From positions 7,931,109 to 7,995,108 of the forward strand of contig NC_088325.1 of the NCBI RefSeq assembly GCF_910592395.1: a stretch of DNA of 64,000 nt, written 5' to 3'. Positions 1 to 10,664 of this stretch are shown here, piece by piece. Source of the DNA: Lineus longissimus (lineage: Eukaryota; Nemertea; Pilidiophora; Heteronemertea; Lineidae). Within the stretch, counting starts at the first letter, position 1. Each line of letters starts with the position of its first letter. The translations under genes and the position numbers were made by a program. A model generated the notes under the pieces. It saw only the letters and a program-made list of their open reading frames with translations. It was not told the origin of the DNA and searched no databases.

Positions 1-2
1 TT

Positions 3-1973
3 GGAGAATCATTTTGCCAGAAGTATCACATTCCCTTGGTTTATGCGAACAGCCCTCGCTTGTCTTTAATATGGCTAGCCAGTGTGAACGTGTACAACCA
101 ATTCCATAGGAAATTCAGCTTGAAATTCGTCAGCAACCAGGAACAGATACGACTAGCGCAATTGGTGAAACTTCGGCTGAATCAAACAAGTTTCTTGCAC
201 GATCTTGACATTCAGTGGCCAGTAAATATCACTGACATTCCGAGGTCAAATGCTGCTTCCAGCGGCTGGAGTACGATAACAATGAGTGGAACTGGGACTC
301 TCAGAAATCAGCTGAATCTCCCCACAGTCGATGCGCAGGAACGGGATAGCTTTTATGAATTGCCATTGGGTCCATTCCTGTTCAAAAGAGCTCTGTCCTA
401 TATCACACACCTGCGGCAGCTGGAGCTAGACATCCCTCCGATTCTTGACAGTTTTGAAGACATCAGTGACCTCTGGGATGCAATGCGCGAGCCTCCTTCT
501 ACAACTGTTGTTTACTACAGAACACTGGCAAATGAACCCCAGGGATGGGATGAACAGCGCTATTTCCAATGGCCAGTCTCTGGTGGAATTAAAATCATTA
601 CAGCAAAGATGCCATCAGCAAATCGATCAAACCGTAACACTACAAATCTCAAACGCCCACTGTTGGTCTTCGCTGATGTTCCAAACAATTACCTGGGTTT
701 CACAGGACCTCTAATGAAACTTGTGGGCTGGAATTGCAGCTCGGCAGCTGGAAGCGATCTAGGATCACGCATCCTTGTATCTGACGCCCATGTACTAGCC
801 TTACTGATCATAATATGTGGAAATCTACCACACAGGCCAGTGATCAGACTATGTCACATGAGTGATCCGAAGTTGCCTCTCTCACTACAGCCAAGTTATG
901 CTGGGCCACAGATTTGTAGACAAGTGAGCGTAAATTCTGCAAATAGTCAACATCAGTCCACAGTGCAACTTGGGGTGAGCACTTCAGTAGCAGACAGTCG
1001 ATCTTGCAGTGCACAGACCCAATCACCACCAATCACAACCAGGATACCAACAGTGTCACCTGGTACTTCCTCAGCCAGTCGATCTTGCAGTGCACAGACC
1101 CAATCACCACCAATCACAACCAGGATACCAACAGTGTCACCTGGTACTTCCTCAGCTGCATCTACTTCTGGATTTCTTGGCCTAACAAATGACTGTAACA
1201 TATGCTACAGCATTGCTGTTAGTCAATGTTTAAAGCATGTGGGCTTACATGACAACATTCGAGGAACAAGTGCACTTGATAATATTTTTATGAACACCTG
1301 CCAGAGAATTGGGGGTGAGGAGTTCTCGCTCATTCCTCTAATCCGTGCAGTCAATGCAACAATGCAAGGAGCAGGATTCAGAATCCCACTGTATAATGAC
1401 GCCGGAGAATTTCTAATGGAACTTCTGCAGAAACTGCACATAAACGAGGGTTTCCTCACCTCTTGGCCTGCAGAACTGGTGTGTCCTTCCGGGCATGTGT
1501 CACAGAAAATGGTCGGTGCCGATAATTTCAGCATCCGACTTAATGTTCCACAAGGAAATCGTGCTTCGCTGCAACATATGTATGAACATTATTTTGAAGA
1601 GGCAGCACCAGTTCCACTGATATGTGAGACACCAGTTAGAAATAGATTATGCGCTCAAAGTGGCATCGGATTACAAGTATGCAGGCAAGGACAGGTGTCA
1701 ATTATAGAACTAAACAGACGCCTCGATCTGTTATCCAACACAAAGTGTACTACTAGTATCTCTGCTCCAACTTCAGAAGTTTTCACTAACCAAACAGCAA
1801 TGGCAGTGCTATGCCATTCAGGAAAGTCCTGTGACATCGGTCACTGGTTATGTTTCCTAAAAGACACGAGACAGGATTGGTGGAAGCTAGATGATAGCCA
1901 GCGGCCAGTTAAAGTTTCACCCTGGGAGACCCAGGGCAATCTACTTACAATAAATGCGATATTCTTTCGCTAG
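3..1973 (+). CDS. USP-type (ubiquitin-specific protease-like) protein, 5' end beyond window
   Basis: The frame is open from base 3 and ends at a TAG at 1971-1973, so at least 656 residues lie in one uninterrupted exon; the true start is to the left. Numbered from base 36, the C-terminal part shows a USP Cys box, GLTNDCNICYS, with the presumed nucleophile Cys390. The His box GHW has His603, followed by an acidic LDDS at about 618-621 that could supply the third catalytic residue. USPs hydrolyse ubiquitin isopeptide bonds. The spacing of about 210 residues between Cys and His is short for a USP catalytic core, so this is a compact or divergent member. Residues 1-320 match nothing I recognise. 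A 27-residue Ser/Thr/Pro-rich segment is duplicated just before the Cys box. There are no internal stops, in contrast to almost every other frame here. It could be a host gene or cargo of an unrecognised mobile element. Confidence 0.72.
   Translation, partial: GESFCQKYHIPLVYANSPRLSLIWLASVNVYNQFHRKFSLKFVSNQEQIRLAQLVKLRLNQTSFLHDLDIQWPVNITDIPRSNAASSGWSTITMSGTGTLRNQLNLPTVDAQERDSFYELPLGPFLFKRALSYITHLRQLELDIPPILDSFEDISDLWDAMREPPSTTVVYYRTLANEPQGWDEQRYFQWPVSGGIKIITAKMPSANRSNRNTTNLKRPLLVFADVPNNYLGFTGPLMKLVGWNCSSAAGSDLGSRILVSDAHVLALLIIICGNLPHRPVIRLCHMSDPKLPLSLQPSYAGPQICRQVSVNSANSQHQSTVQLGVSTSVADSRSCSAQTQSPPITTRIPTVSPGTSSASRSCSAQTQSPPITTRIPTVSPGTSSAASTSGFLGLTNDCNICYSIAVSQCLKHVGLHDNIRGTSALDNIFMNTCQRIGGEEFSLIPLIRAVNATMQGAGFRIPLYNDAGEFLMELLQKLHINEGFLTSWPAELVCPSGHVSQKMVGADNFSIRLNVPQGNRASLQHMYEHYFEEAAPVPLICETPVRNRLCAQSGIGLQVCRQGQVSIIELNRRLDLLSNTKCTTSISAPTSEVFTNQTAMAVLCHSGKSCDIGHWLCFLKDTRQDWWKLDDSQRPVKVSPWETQGNLLTINAIFFR
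995..1157 (+). repeat. 81-bp tandem duplication inside the USP-like frame
   Basis: An 81-bp unit starting tcgatcttgcagtgcacaga occurs twice head to tail, at about 998 and 1079. The copies are nearly identical, so the duplication is recent. It encodes two copies of a 27-residue linker containing SCSAQTQSPPITTRIPTVSP. The period is a multiple of three and the frame is kept. Confidence 0.95.
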
Positions 1974-2129
1974 AATAGGCAGCATTAGAACCAAGCTTAA
2001 ATTTGTACATACTTTGAAATGTTTCAAACAATTTAGCCTAGAACAACTCTGGTCTCAGGACAATAGGCTAACATTTTGTAAATACGTAAATGCTCAGAGA
2101 TGAAGTGACTTCCCCGTGAAGAGAAACAG

Positions 2130-2500
2130 TTAAAGCATGGATGTCATGAAATGGCAAACGCCGGTATCAACCAGTTGACGAGATTACCCGAGAAGGGAAA
2201 GAGTTGAAGGACAATCGTAATATGTATTGTTCACCTGTGTCATGAACGAGTTAGTCGTGAAATGGCGATTGCTGGTATCAACAAGTTGACGAGATTACCG
2301 GAGAAGAAAAAGAGTTGAAGGACAATCGTAATATGTATTGTTCACTTGAGTCATCGAGCGGCCAGCGGGAAAGAGTTTGTCGTGAAATGGCAATTGCTGG
2401 TATCATCCAGTTGACGAGATTACCCGAGAAGAGAAAGAGTTGAAGAGAGACATTTGAAGGACAGTACTAATATTGTTCACTTGGTCATTGAGCTTATCAA
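2130..2500. repeat. Tandem repeat, about 120-bp unit, three diverged copies
   Basis: Each unit contains gttgacgagattac, agagttgaaggac and attgttcac in the same order. They begin near 2140, 2256 and 2385. The copies differ by point changes and small indels. No coding content is seen. The array lies directly downstream of the USP-like frame. Confidence 0.85.
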
Positions 2501-2589
2501 ATGGGGGAGCAGATGACGAGGTGAAGTGACTTGGCTAAGGATAGAAACAGCTGTGTTGTGTTGCCAACACAGTTAGAACATGCTACTAG

Positions 2590-3165
2590 ATAATATGTGT
2601 TACCCTCCCAACAACTAGTTGGAATATCAAATGGATAATGCTCTGTTACCTTTACAACGACTAGTTGGAATATTGAATGGATAATCCTCTGTTACCTTGA
2701 CAACAGCTAGTTGGAATATAGAATGGATAATCCTCTGTTACCTTGACAACAACCAGTTGGAATATTGAATGGATAATCCTCTTTTAGCTTGACAACAACT
2801 AGTTGAAATATCAAATGGATAATGCTCTGTTGCCTGGACAACAACTAGTTTGAATATGGAATGGATAATGCACTGTTACCTTGACAATGACTAGTTGGAA
2901 TATCAAATGGATAATGCTCTGTTGCCTTGAAAACAACTAGTTGGAATATCGAATGGATAATCCTCTGTTACCTTCCCAACAAATAGTTAGAATACGGAAT
3001 GTATAATGCTCTGTTACCTTGACAACGCACCTAGTTGGGATATATCAAATGGATAATACTCTGTTACCTTGACAACAACCTTTGGGAATATCAAATAGAT
3101 AATGTTCTGTGTTAGCTTTAGAACAAACCTGAGGAATATTTAAATGGATAATACTCTGTGTTAGT
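2590..3165. repeat. 46-bp minisatellite, about 12 copies
   Basis: The unit carries actagttggaatat, then aaatggataatg, then ctctgttacctt. It repeats about every 46 bp from 2590 to about 3165, with the last copies progressively diverged. Each unit contains ACTAGT or a close variant. No reading frame is maintained. Confidence 0.93.
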
Positions 3166-4475
3166 GGGTAGTTCAACGATTTCGTTCCCCAGGATAGGAG
3201 CTACACTCATGAAAACTGAGGTAAGGTGTATTTAAGTAATTCTATAGCACTGTGTTTTAGATTGTATGGAAATGATGCACAAACTGTATTCAATCCACCA
3301 CCAAATTAACTATCAGAAATGAATCTGAGTGCGTGGTAAGAAGTTGAGCTTACGGACCATCTCAAAAGTATTTTGAAGCCAAAATGACTATTAAGTTACT
3401 TAGTGTTTGGTCTGACCCCCTCCCTCCCTCAAACACTATTTAAAAAACATAATATCAACCATGTCAACCAACTATCCATGGGTCATACAAGGTGAATCGC
3501 TATTAAAAAACTTACTTTTTCTTTCGTGAATAAAGACTACGGTATGTATCTGTGAAACTAATGTCTTCCCTTGGGGTCCAAGCCTGATTTTTCCCAACAT
3601 CGTTTGGATGAAGCCAAAGATAAATGCCCATGTAGTCTACTCTTATACAGCCATTGCTCAGATTTAATACCACTACCTGTTGCACACAGTTTATGAATTC
3701 GTCGCCAGTGTTTGGAAGATTTGGGTTGTGTTTCTTTTATGATTTTCAAGTTCAAAACAAGTGAAGCCAAAAGTAATAAAAAATACTAAGTGGCGATGTC
3801 AAACATTAAAAACACCATCCCCTGACTAACTGACTTAAGTCTTTTTAGTTTCAAAATACTTTTCAAATGGTCCCTGATGGGGGGGGGGATAAGCACTGGT
3901 ATTGGCTGCAATCTTTACAACAGCAAATGTTCCCACTGTGACTTTATCAATGAACATAAATGCTTCTGTAGATTTCAAGAAAATATTGCATATTAAAAGG
4001 CAAGTAATAATTCCGAAATGATTGTTAGGTTTACATATTGTATCCGCAGACTTTAATAATTTATTTTGAATTCTGGCATTTTTTTACAATCTCATGACAG
4101 ATGAGTTCATGGGTACATAGTACATGAACTAGCTATGTACTATTTACATGCATCTGCATGTATGGCTTTCTGTATTGAAATACTGTAATTATGACACAAT
4201 GTAAATCCCGGTAGTAAATCTTTACAATTGTATATCTAGATCCAATACAAAATGCACTTCAAATTAATGTCCCTCTAAATATGAGGCCCCACACGGGCAA
4301 CCAGGAAATTATGAATGCGAAAATTTATGAATGCGAAACTGGCCTTTGAAGTCTGCGGATAGAGTATTTCCTGATTTTATTGTGATCGCAGTCTGCATGG
4401 TTCTGAAGACCCAACTGGCCGGGTTTACATAGAGCTACACGGTTTACGGACAAGCCACTGAACAATGACTTCACA
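3166..4475. other. Non-coding, no gene seen
   Basis: AT-rich DNA with short mononucleotide runs, for example a G-run near 3880. It has only short frames without recognisable motifs. I see no RNA gene or element ends. Confidence 0.5.
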
Positions 4476-4514
4476 TGACCATCACCATGAATCCACTGTT
4501 CACCAGCATGTCTG

Positions 4515-4700
4515 TAATACTGTGTTGCTGTATGTACGTACACCCGGCCCCGTATACCGTGTCCCCGAATGTAAACCAAGCCCTGTATACCATGTCGCTG
4601 AATGTAAACCCGGCCCTGTATACTGTGTTGCATGTAAGCCCCATGTTGATGTATGTAAATCCGGCCCTGTATACCATGTCGCTGTATGTATGCGGGATGA
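4515..4700. repeat. 33-bp minisatellite, about six copies
   Basis: The unit reads approximately ccctgtataccatgtcgctg followed by aatgtaaacccgg. The 33-bp period equals 11 codons, so several frames on both strands stay open across the array. That explains the 60-130 residue open frames here. None has a domain signature, so I do not call them genes. Confidence 0.88.
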
Positions 4701-5305
4701 AAACCCAGCCTTAAGAACACATTTAATTGAAGTGTTCAACTGTTGCATTGGATATTATTCATCAGGCCTAACAGAATAAGATATGATCCACCATGTGCAT
4801 GTCGCACAGAAGATGAGCGTCAAGGACACTTGGAGATGGAAGAAATTGATGTATGGTAGGCCTACTCAGATTTCACAGAAGTCTGCCTCAACCTGGGTCG
4901 TTTACTTCTTTTTGGAGGGGGGGTCGGGTAACCGGAAACAGCATTTATTCTGTTAGGTCTTAGAACAGTTGAGGACAGACCTCATCCTTAAACACAGTCT
5001 TCTACCTAAAAAATCATGCCTAATGCCTGCCACACACGGTACATTTTCATCGTATAGGAATTGGATAGGAAAAACTGGCAACGTGTCTGTCAGGAAACAT
5101 TGTTCAATTTTTATCGTAAAGGAAAAAAAACTCCACAAATAGGTTCTGTCCTATTCATTTCGTTCAAAAAATGCTATGCGAAATAATTAATTTGACCGTT
5201 TAAGCTGGGGCTACATTTTTATGTCAAATTGAACTTTCGGGCCGGCGATCATCGACTACAATGCTTTATAGGTACCCGGTATCTGGTTTGTAAAGGGTTA
5301 ACAAT
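4701..5305. other. Non-coding, no gene seen
   Basis: AT-rich sequence with a G-run near 4915 and one ccacacacggtacatttt segment near 5030 that resembles the end of the palindromic element at 5315. Nothing else is identifiable. Confidence 0.45.
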
Positions 5306-5314
5306 ACTAAAAAA

Positions 5315-5462
5315 AATTATGACCCCACCATACACGATACATTACTTGATTGTTCAAAATATTTCCTAAAAAAATATTGATATATATTTTACATCCAACC
5401 GATTCTCATGGAAAATCATAGGAAATATTTTAAAGGAAAATAGTATATCGTGTATGGCGGTC
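5315..5462. repeat. Short palindromic (foldback) element
   Basis: The left side reads ccaccatacacgatac and the right side gtatatcgtgtatggcggt. These are imperfect inverted repeats about 110 bp apart. Inner segments (aaatatttcct and its complement) also pair, so most of the ~148 bp can fold back. It looks like a small inverted-repeat transposable element remnant. No clean target duplication was found. Confidence 0.6.
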
Positions 5463-6300
5463 ACAGGGTTAAATACGATTTCAACTTCTTTATAAGCTTT
5501 AAGAAATATTTCCACAGCGGCCAAGGCCATCATATTTATGACCCCCTTGTATATGGGACAAAAAAAGGCATTCTTTTAACACAAAAACATACTCATGGTT
5601 AGAATGGGTTTAAAATGCCCAATTATTCATTGTTGGGGCAAAGAAAGGTGAGATTAACATGTTATATTATAGTATGTTATTTCATTACAAAGAAGATAAA
5701 GATTGGGAGCAGGATCAAAATATCACCATTTATTAAGGAATTTCTCTGTACTTCAATTACAAATTACATGTAGATCGTAAAAATCAAATGATTTTAACAA
5801 ATGTCTAATATTATTATCTTGCTGGGACAGAATGGGTTAACTTCTTCCAGTTGGTAAAGTTGACAGTCACTTAACAATTGAACTACTCAATTACAGCATT
5901 TATAAAGCTTATTGAAATAGATTCATGTCTGGCAAATAATGCCTCACGGTGTTGTGGTTTTCTATTGTTAGTTAAGTTCAATATGGCTATTCCATGCAAT
6001 ACACACACCCAGCAATATGACGTTTTTTCTTGATTTTTCTCGATTTTCTGCATGAAGGCAATCTCGGATCAAAATAATTTTTTGTCAGGGTACAGATTAT
6101 AATGAATTCTAAAGATATTCATATTAATATTTTTAATTTCTTACTGTTTTCTACCTTTTTTGCCACTTTTTAGAAACCTCATTGTTTTCCATCCTTAATT
6201 ACAGATATGCCGAGATTTTCTTTTTTCATCATCTAGAGTTCGGTCTTTTGTACCATCCATGCAAATTTCATCTTTTAATTCCTACTATAAATACCCTAAA
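5463..6300. other. AT-rich non-coding DNA
   Basis: No open frame with recognisable content and no clear repeat structure. Some phrases near its right end resemble the interior of the stem-loop-headed elements at 54-56 kb. Confidence 0.45.
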
Positions 6301-6600
6301 AAAATTTTGGTAATCAGGTCCCTTAGCCGAACATCCCCTTTCATGTGATTGTAAATCTATGTACTCTCTACAACATCCCTGATTTTCAGTCAAATCCATT
6401 TACCAGTATGGCCACCAGGCGGCCATCTTGAAAATTAAACCAAGTCTTATTACTCCAAAACTATGATCGGATTGCAACCAAACTTCATGTGGTTATGTAT
6501 CTATGTACTCAATATTCCTAATTTTCAAAGATAAATATGGCCGCCAGGCAGCCATTTTGAAAATCCAACGAAGTCCTATTACTCCTAAACTGTTGAACAG
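6300..6600 (+). repeat. Degenerate copy of the interior of the 54-55 kb stem-loop-headed repeats
   Basis: Blocks such as ggccgccaggcagccat, ttactccaaaactatgatcg and gattgcaaccaaa follow the same order as at 54430-54600 and 55520-55690. The terminal stem-loop of those elements is not visible here, so this is a fragment or a related family. Confidence 0.6.
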
Positions 6601-6914
6601 ATGTCATAACAGGGGTCATAACACTTCAGAATTTACTTTAACACTAACTTCTCTGATCAAATCTTCATTACTTAATATGCTATGCGTGGGTGTGAGTAGG
6701 TGGGGTCAGAGAGACCAGGCCCAGTTGCGTTTAGGACCACCAAGAGTATATAATCAGAAACTAACTAATCAGTAAAGATAATATCTAAGAAGGGAAGTTA
6801 TCCACCTACGCAAGAGGCAGCAATAGGACAGTCAAAGGCATTCTTTACAACTTGCTGCCGAGCCTAGCAACACAATACCCTTGGGATAAGTATGTCTTTC
6901 ATTACTATGACAAT

Positions 6915-7219
6915 TATTATGGGGGAAAACTATCTTCTGACAAAACAACTTGAAGATGGAGATCCTTTCTTCTTGTATATTCCAAATTCTTAAAAATACA
7001 GCATTTATATAATGGATAGCTACAGTCACAGAATGGCGAGTCCAAATCTGATGTTCACAGGCTGGATTCCAAGACCTGAATGACCATATACAATCTTTGA
7101 TTTACCATGAAAACTATAACAACACAAAATCACCAAGGAGACATAATACAAACTTTGACAAATCAAACATGCTTCTGATTGAAAGACTTCAACTAATTAC
7201 ACTTGCCAATCAAGTGTAG
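6915..7219. repeat. Dispersed repeat R1, copy 1, left part
   Basis: From tattatgggg through cttgaagatggagatccttt to gccaatcaagtgt this matches 9658-9963 and 24083-24390 almost base for base. After 7219 the similarity stops abruptly and resumes at 7891, so copy 1 carries about 670 bp of unrelated DNA in place of about 130 bp. Confidence 0.9.
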
Positions 7220-7890
7220 CAGTAAAAGGGCTTATAATATTTTGTCACCGTATAAACTTCGCAACTCTGAACTCGAACCCACAGACTAAACCAACTAAGA
7301 TATGTATTTACATTGTTTATTATCCACGTCACTCTAACCTCGTATCTACAACCGACACTAAAACATTACAAAATAAGGCGCACAACAAAGTATCAACAAG
7401 AGTTGATATAAAGGGATCTTACCATGCTGTAAGGTCAAGGGTGAAGTCAATTAAAATGCTCTGGTGCTTTTCAAGAGAAATGTCTTGTTTAGCTACAGAG
7501 GGTGAAGGCTGGCTTTCTGGATCTGCCAGGACTTACTAAAAACATCTGAACATCATCCCATCGTCATTTCTGTGTACTCAGATTCAAGAGTTGCTTCACA
7601 TGAGGGACTCGGGTGATGGATTCTTAGCAACCGAGGAGATCAATGAGATGACTATTTATGTACATCTTAGGTGACTTCGTTGGTTGATGGGATTCTACCG
7701 CTGGAGTGCCTCATGTACAACTAAATTATATGTCCTCATTTTGTATCGATATTTTGTCAAACTTGTTACAGCACTGTATATATTTCAACACCATGCACTT
7801 CTGATTGTACCTAGTACGAAAAATAAACATATATATTATCATCATTTATACCTAATTACACACACCCCTAATGGGTAAATAGCCTAGCCC
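7220..7890. other. Unrelated 670-bp segment splitting R1 copy 1
   Basis: AT-rich sequence that replaces the middle of the repeat. I see no terminal inverted repeats or target duplication at its edges, so the mechanism is unclear. No gene is recognised. Confidence 0.5.
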
Positions 7891-7964
7891 AAATATCACC
7901 TTAAACATTATGAGAAATGATAACGTGTAAATTTATACTTTTGATGAAAAGTGCACCATAAAAG
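7891..7964. repeat. Dispersed repeat R1, copy 1, right end
   Basis: This segment, from aaatatcaccttaaacatta to gtgcaccataaaa, matches the right ends of R1 at 10091-10163 and 24520-24592. Confidence 0.88.
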
Positions 7965-8315
7965 ACTCCTGCGAATTATACGTTGTCTACCAAGGACAAA
8001 ACCATGTACAAGTATGCATAGACTTATAAAATGAAGTGACATGAAATACAATAAATCAACATTATTTCAACACTTAAGTTGTGACAAAGAGTCTTTACGC
8101 TATTCTGGTTCAGATCATTACCAAAAAACTGTGCTGCAATTAGCATTTTAACGAATGAAAATTAAAGTCAAGTTTCTGCTTTATAATGTCTTTTCTCTAG
8201 GCAGATGGAAAGAGCTAAAACTTCAAAAATATTCCCCGACGTCCGAAAAAGTTTAAATCATTGTTCTGAAAATGAGTTCGTAGTTGAAGCATGCAGTGTC
8301 CTGTGATAACTAGAT
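7965..8315. other. Non-coding, downstream of the chromodomain-like gene
   Basis: AT-rich sequence just beyond the TGA of the minus-strand frame. It may hold that gene's 3' untranslated region. No clear polyadenylation site was chosen. Confidence 0.4.
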
Positions 8316-9618
8316 TCACTCCATAAAATACTCCTGTTGTTTTAAGATAAGATTAACACCCGTTAATTCGGCACATTCAATTTGAAGACTTTTTTTATGA
8401 AAATTGAACGTGAGATATAGTTCATCACATACTTGTGTATTGTCCAAGACATGCACTTTCCCTGTGTTTGGTAACTTTAAGAATTGCAAGTCCTGTTGTA
8501 ATGAGAATGTTTTCTTCAGTCGCTTGTGATGGAAATACACACTAATCCGAGATGGTGGTACATGACGCAAGCGTGGGAAACTCTGAAGGACTAATCTGAT
8601 ACTGTCCGCCACTGTGCTTGTAGGGTGCAAATAGACTGTCTCCATACTGTTGCCTGGTACTGATTGGAGATGAACAGCCAGTAACTCGGTATAATCAAAG
8701 TTCCTAGCACATGGTTTATACGGAGGAAATTTCGGAACAGGATTCACATCGCGCACTTTAGTTGAAGCTATGTGTGCTAAAGCGTCTGAGTCTAAAATGT
8801 TGTCGCCATGAGTTCCAATATATTCCTTGGCTTCACAGTCGAGATCATCAACATGTACCCAAGATGAGTCGTCCCTGTGACATGGATGTCGCCACTCAAT
8901 GAAATAAAATTGTTCTCCATTGTAACATTTGCGCTTTGATAACACTTTGTGTGTCACTTTCACTTGTTTGTCTGATAGACTTCTTCAACTTAGCTGGACT
9001 TGGCTTTGATGACACAGTGAGAGTTATGTCCTCTTCAGTTTCTGTCTGTAATACGGCATCAGATGAAATGAGCTGGTCACATTGACTAGATGTTGACATG
9101 GTGTCCTTACTGCACTGGATTCCAATCGAAATACTGTCCGCGATGCATTGGACAGCACAAGATACAGTTTCTGGATTACACTGGATACTTACTGATGAAC
9201 TTTCCGGTACACATTCTACACCAACTGATATCCTTTTTGCTGGGGGTATGTGTATGACCCGAATCTCTGGAGCTGACATTACTGCTGACTTATCCTTGGA
9301 AATGAGGAGGTCGGGAACATGATCAGTAAAAGTCACAGAAGGATTGTTTGTAACAGTGTCACTTACATTTTGGCTCCTGATTTTCTGCAAGTAGGCTTGC
9401 ATATGGCAATGATCCCGGCGAAGCGTTGATGGCGATTTCATACCTTTTATCCTTGTTGGGGAGGTGTAACATAATATTGCTGCTCCATCCTGATTCCAAT
9501 TTAGTGTTAATGATAATCCATCTCCAGTTGATGAGAGATTCCACCCGTTTGGTGATTTGGTTAATCCGAGATGTTCTAACACTGATGTTAGCGATGGCGG
9601 GACTGCTGATAGCGTCAT
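8316..9618 (-). pseudogene. Chromodomain-like protein with Cys repeats, frameshifted
   Basis: Two minus-strand frames overlap at 8896-8963 in different phases and appear to be one gene with a single-base indel, or less likely a short unseen intron. The upstream part (240 residues) starts MTLSAVPPSL. At about residues 130-185 it has five units of about 10 residues ending in a QC or EC dipeptide (GIQC, SSQC). The downstream part (215 residues) opens with a chromodomain-like stretch: KVLSKRKCYNGEQFYFIEW, then SSWV and DLDC. Chromodomains bind methylated histone tails and also occur at the ends of some transposon integrases. The last 100 residues are unassigned. R1 repeats lie on both sides in the same orientation. 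No RT, integrase or transposase catalytic motif is visible, so element membership is only inferred. Confidence 0.6.
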
Positions 9619-9657
9619 AATGAAAAATGTTCAGGATTCTTTGGGTTCTCCACCAAA

Positions 9658-10163
9658 TATTATGGGGGGAATAATCAGGTTCTGTCAAAACAACTTGAAG
9701 ATGGAGATCCTTTCTTCTTGTATATTCCAAATTCTAAAAAATACAGCATTTATATAATGGATAGGTTCAGTCACAGATTGGCGAGTCCAAATCTGGTGTT
9801 CACAGGCTGGAGTCCAAGACCTGAATGACCATATACAATCTTTGATTTACCATGAAAACTATAACAACATAAAATCACCAAGGAGACATAATACAAACTT
9901 TGACAAATCAAACATGCTTCTGATTGAAAGACTTATACTAATTACACTTGCCAATCAAGTGTCTCCAACTTGTCTGAACATACTTGATTAATAAAACAAT
10001 GACCTTTATAGTGAAAGAGTTAAACCCTCAGTAACCATTGTTTTCAGAATTAGCTAACTAGTTTTGTGTTTTGACATGTTCGATATGTCAAATATTCACC
10101 TTAAACATTATGAGACATGATAACGTGTAAATTTATACTTTTGATGAAAAGTGCACCATAAAA
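9658..10163. repeat. Dispersed repeat R1, copy 2 (complete, about 506 bp)
   Basis: This is the most complete copy, starting tattatgggg and ending gtgcaccataaaa. The ends are weakly inverted (TTATGGKG). It abuts the 5' side of the chromodomain-like gene. Copy 3 at 24083 matches over its whole length. Confidence 0.9.
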
Positions 10164-10660
10164 CAATACACAGTTTACTCTCTACCCACGCAAAATAAGA
10201 ACTTAAGATCCTGAATCTGACGCATCCAATTATAGGCTCTAACAACCCAAGCGGAATCAATCATCTCACGGATTCCGGAAGAAAATGCTTTCCTGTTCAT
10301 TTACAAACACAAGCTTGATACGGATACTTATCTAATATAGAAAATTCAAACTAAAGCTAAAAAAACAATATATCTTCATGTACTTCATTTCGTCAGCCAT
10401 AGATACATATAAGTAATACTGGATCCAACATAAAAGGGAAAAACGAGGCAGATTGTAATCTAAAGAGAGACAAGGCGTCCAAGGGTTTAAACTGGCATCG
10501 CCGGCTTCTAAAAACGCAGTAAACATTATGAAATATATTAGAAATCTTGTACAACTTACATAACATTGTGTGCAATATCCGAAAGAATTGTACTGAATGT
10601 AGAATGTGAGAAATTTTAGAGGAAATCGACACAAAACGGTGAAAAAATGTGCCTGAAACC
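10164..10660. other. Non-coding, no gene seen
   Basis: Short minus-strand frames of 79-100 residues overlap here in two phases but carry no recognisable motif and have AT-biased composition. They are regarded as chance frames. Confidence 0.45.
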
Positions 10661-10664
10661 GTTA

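Noticed and set aside
2590-3165. Regularly spaced direct repeats that could be mistaken for a CRISPR array
   Set aside because: The whole 46-bp unit repeats with no unique spacers, and the context is a eukaryotic genome. It is a minisatellite.
4325-4779. Overlapping open frames on both strands (60-131 residues)
   Set aside because: They follow from the 33-bp period of the repeat and have no domain signature or consistent start.
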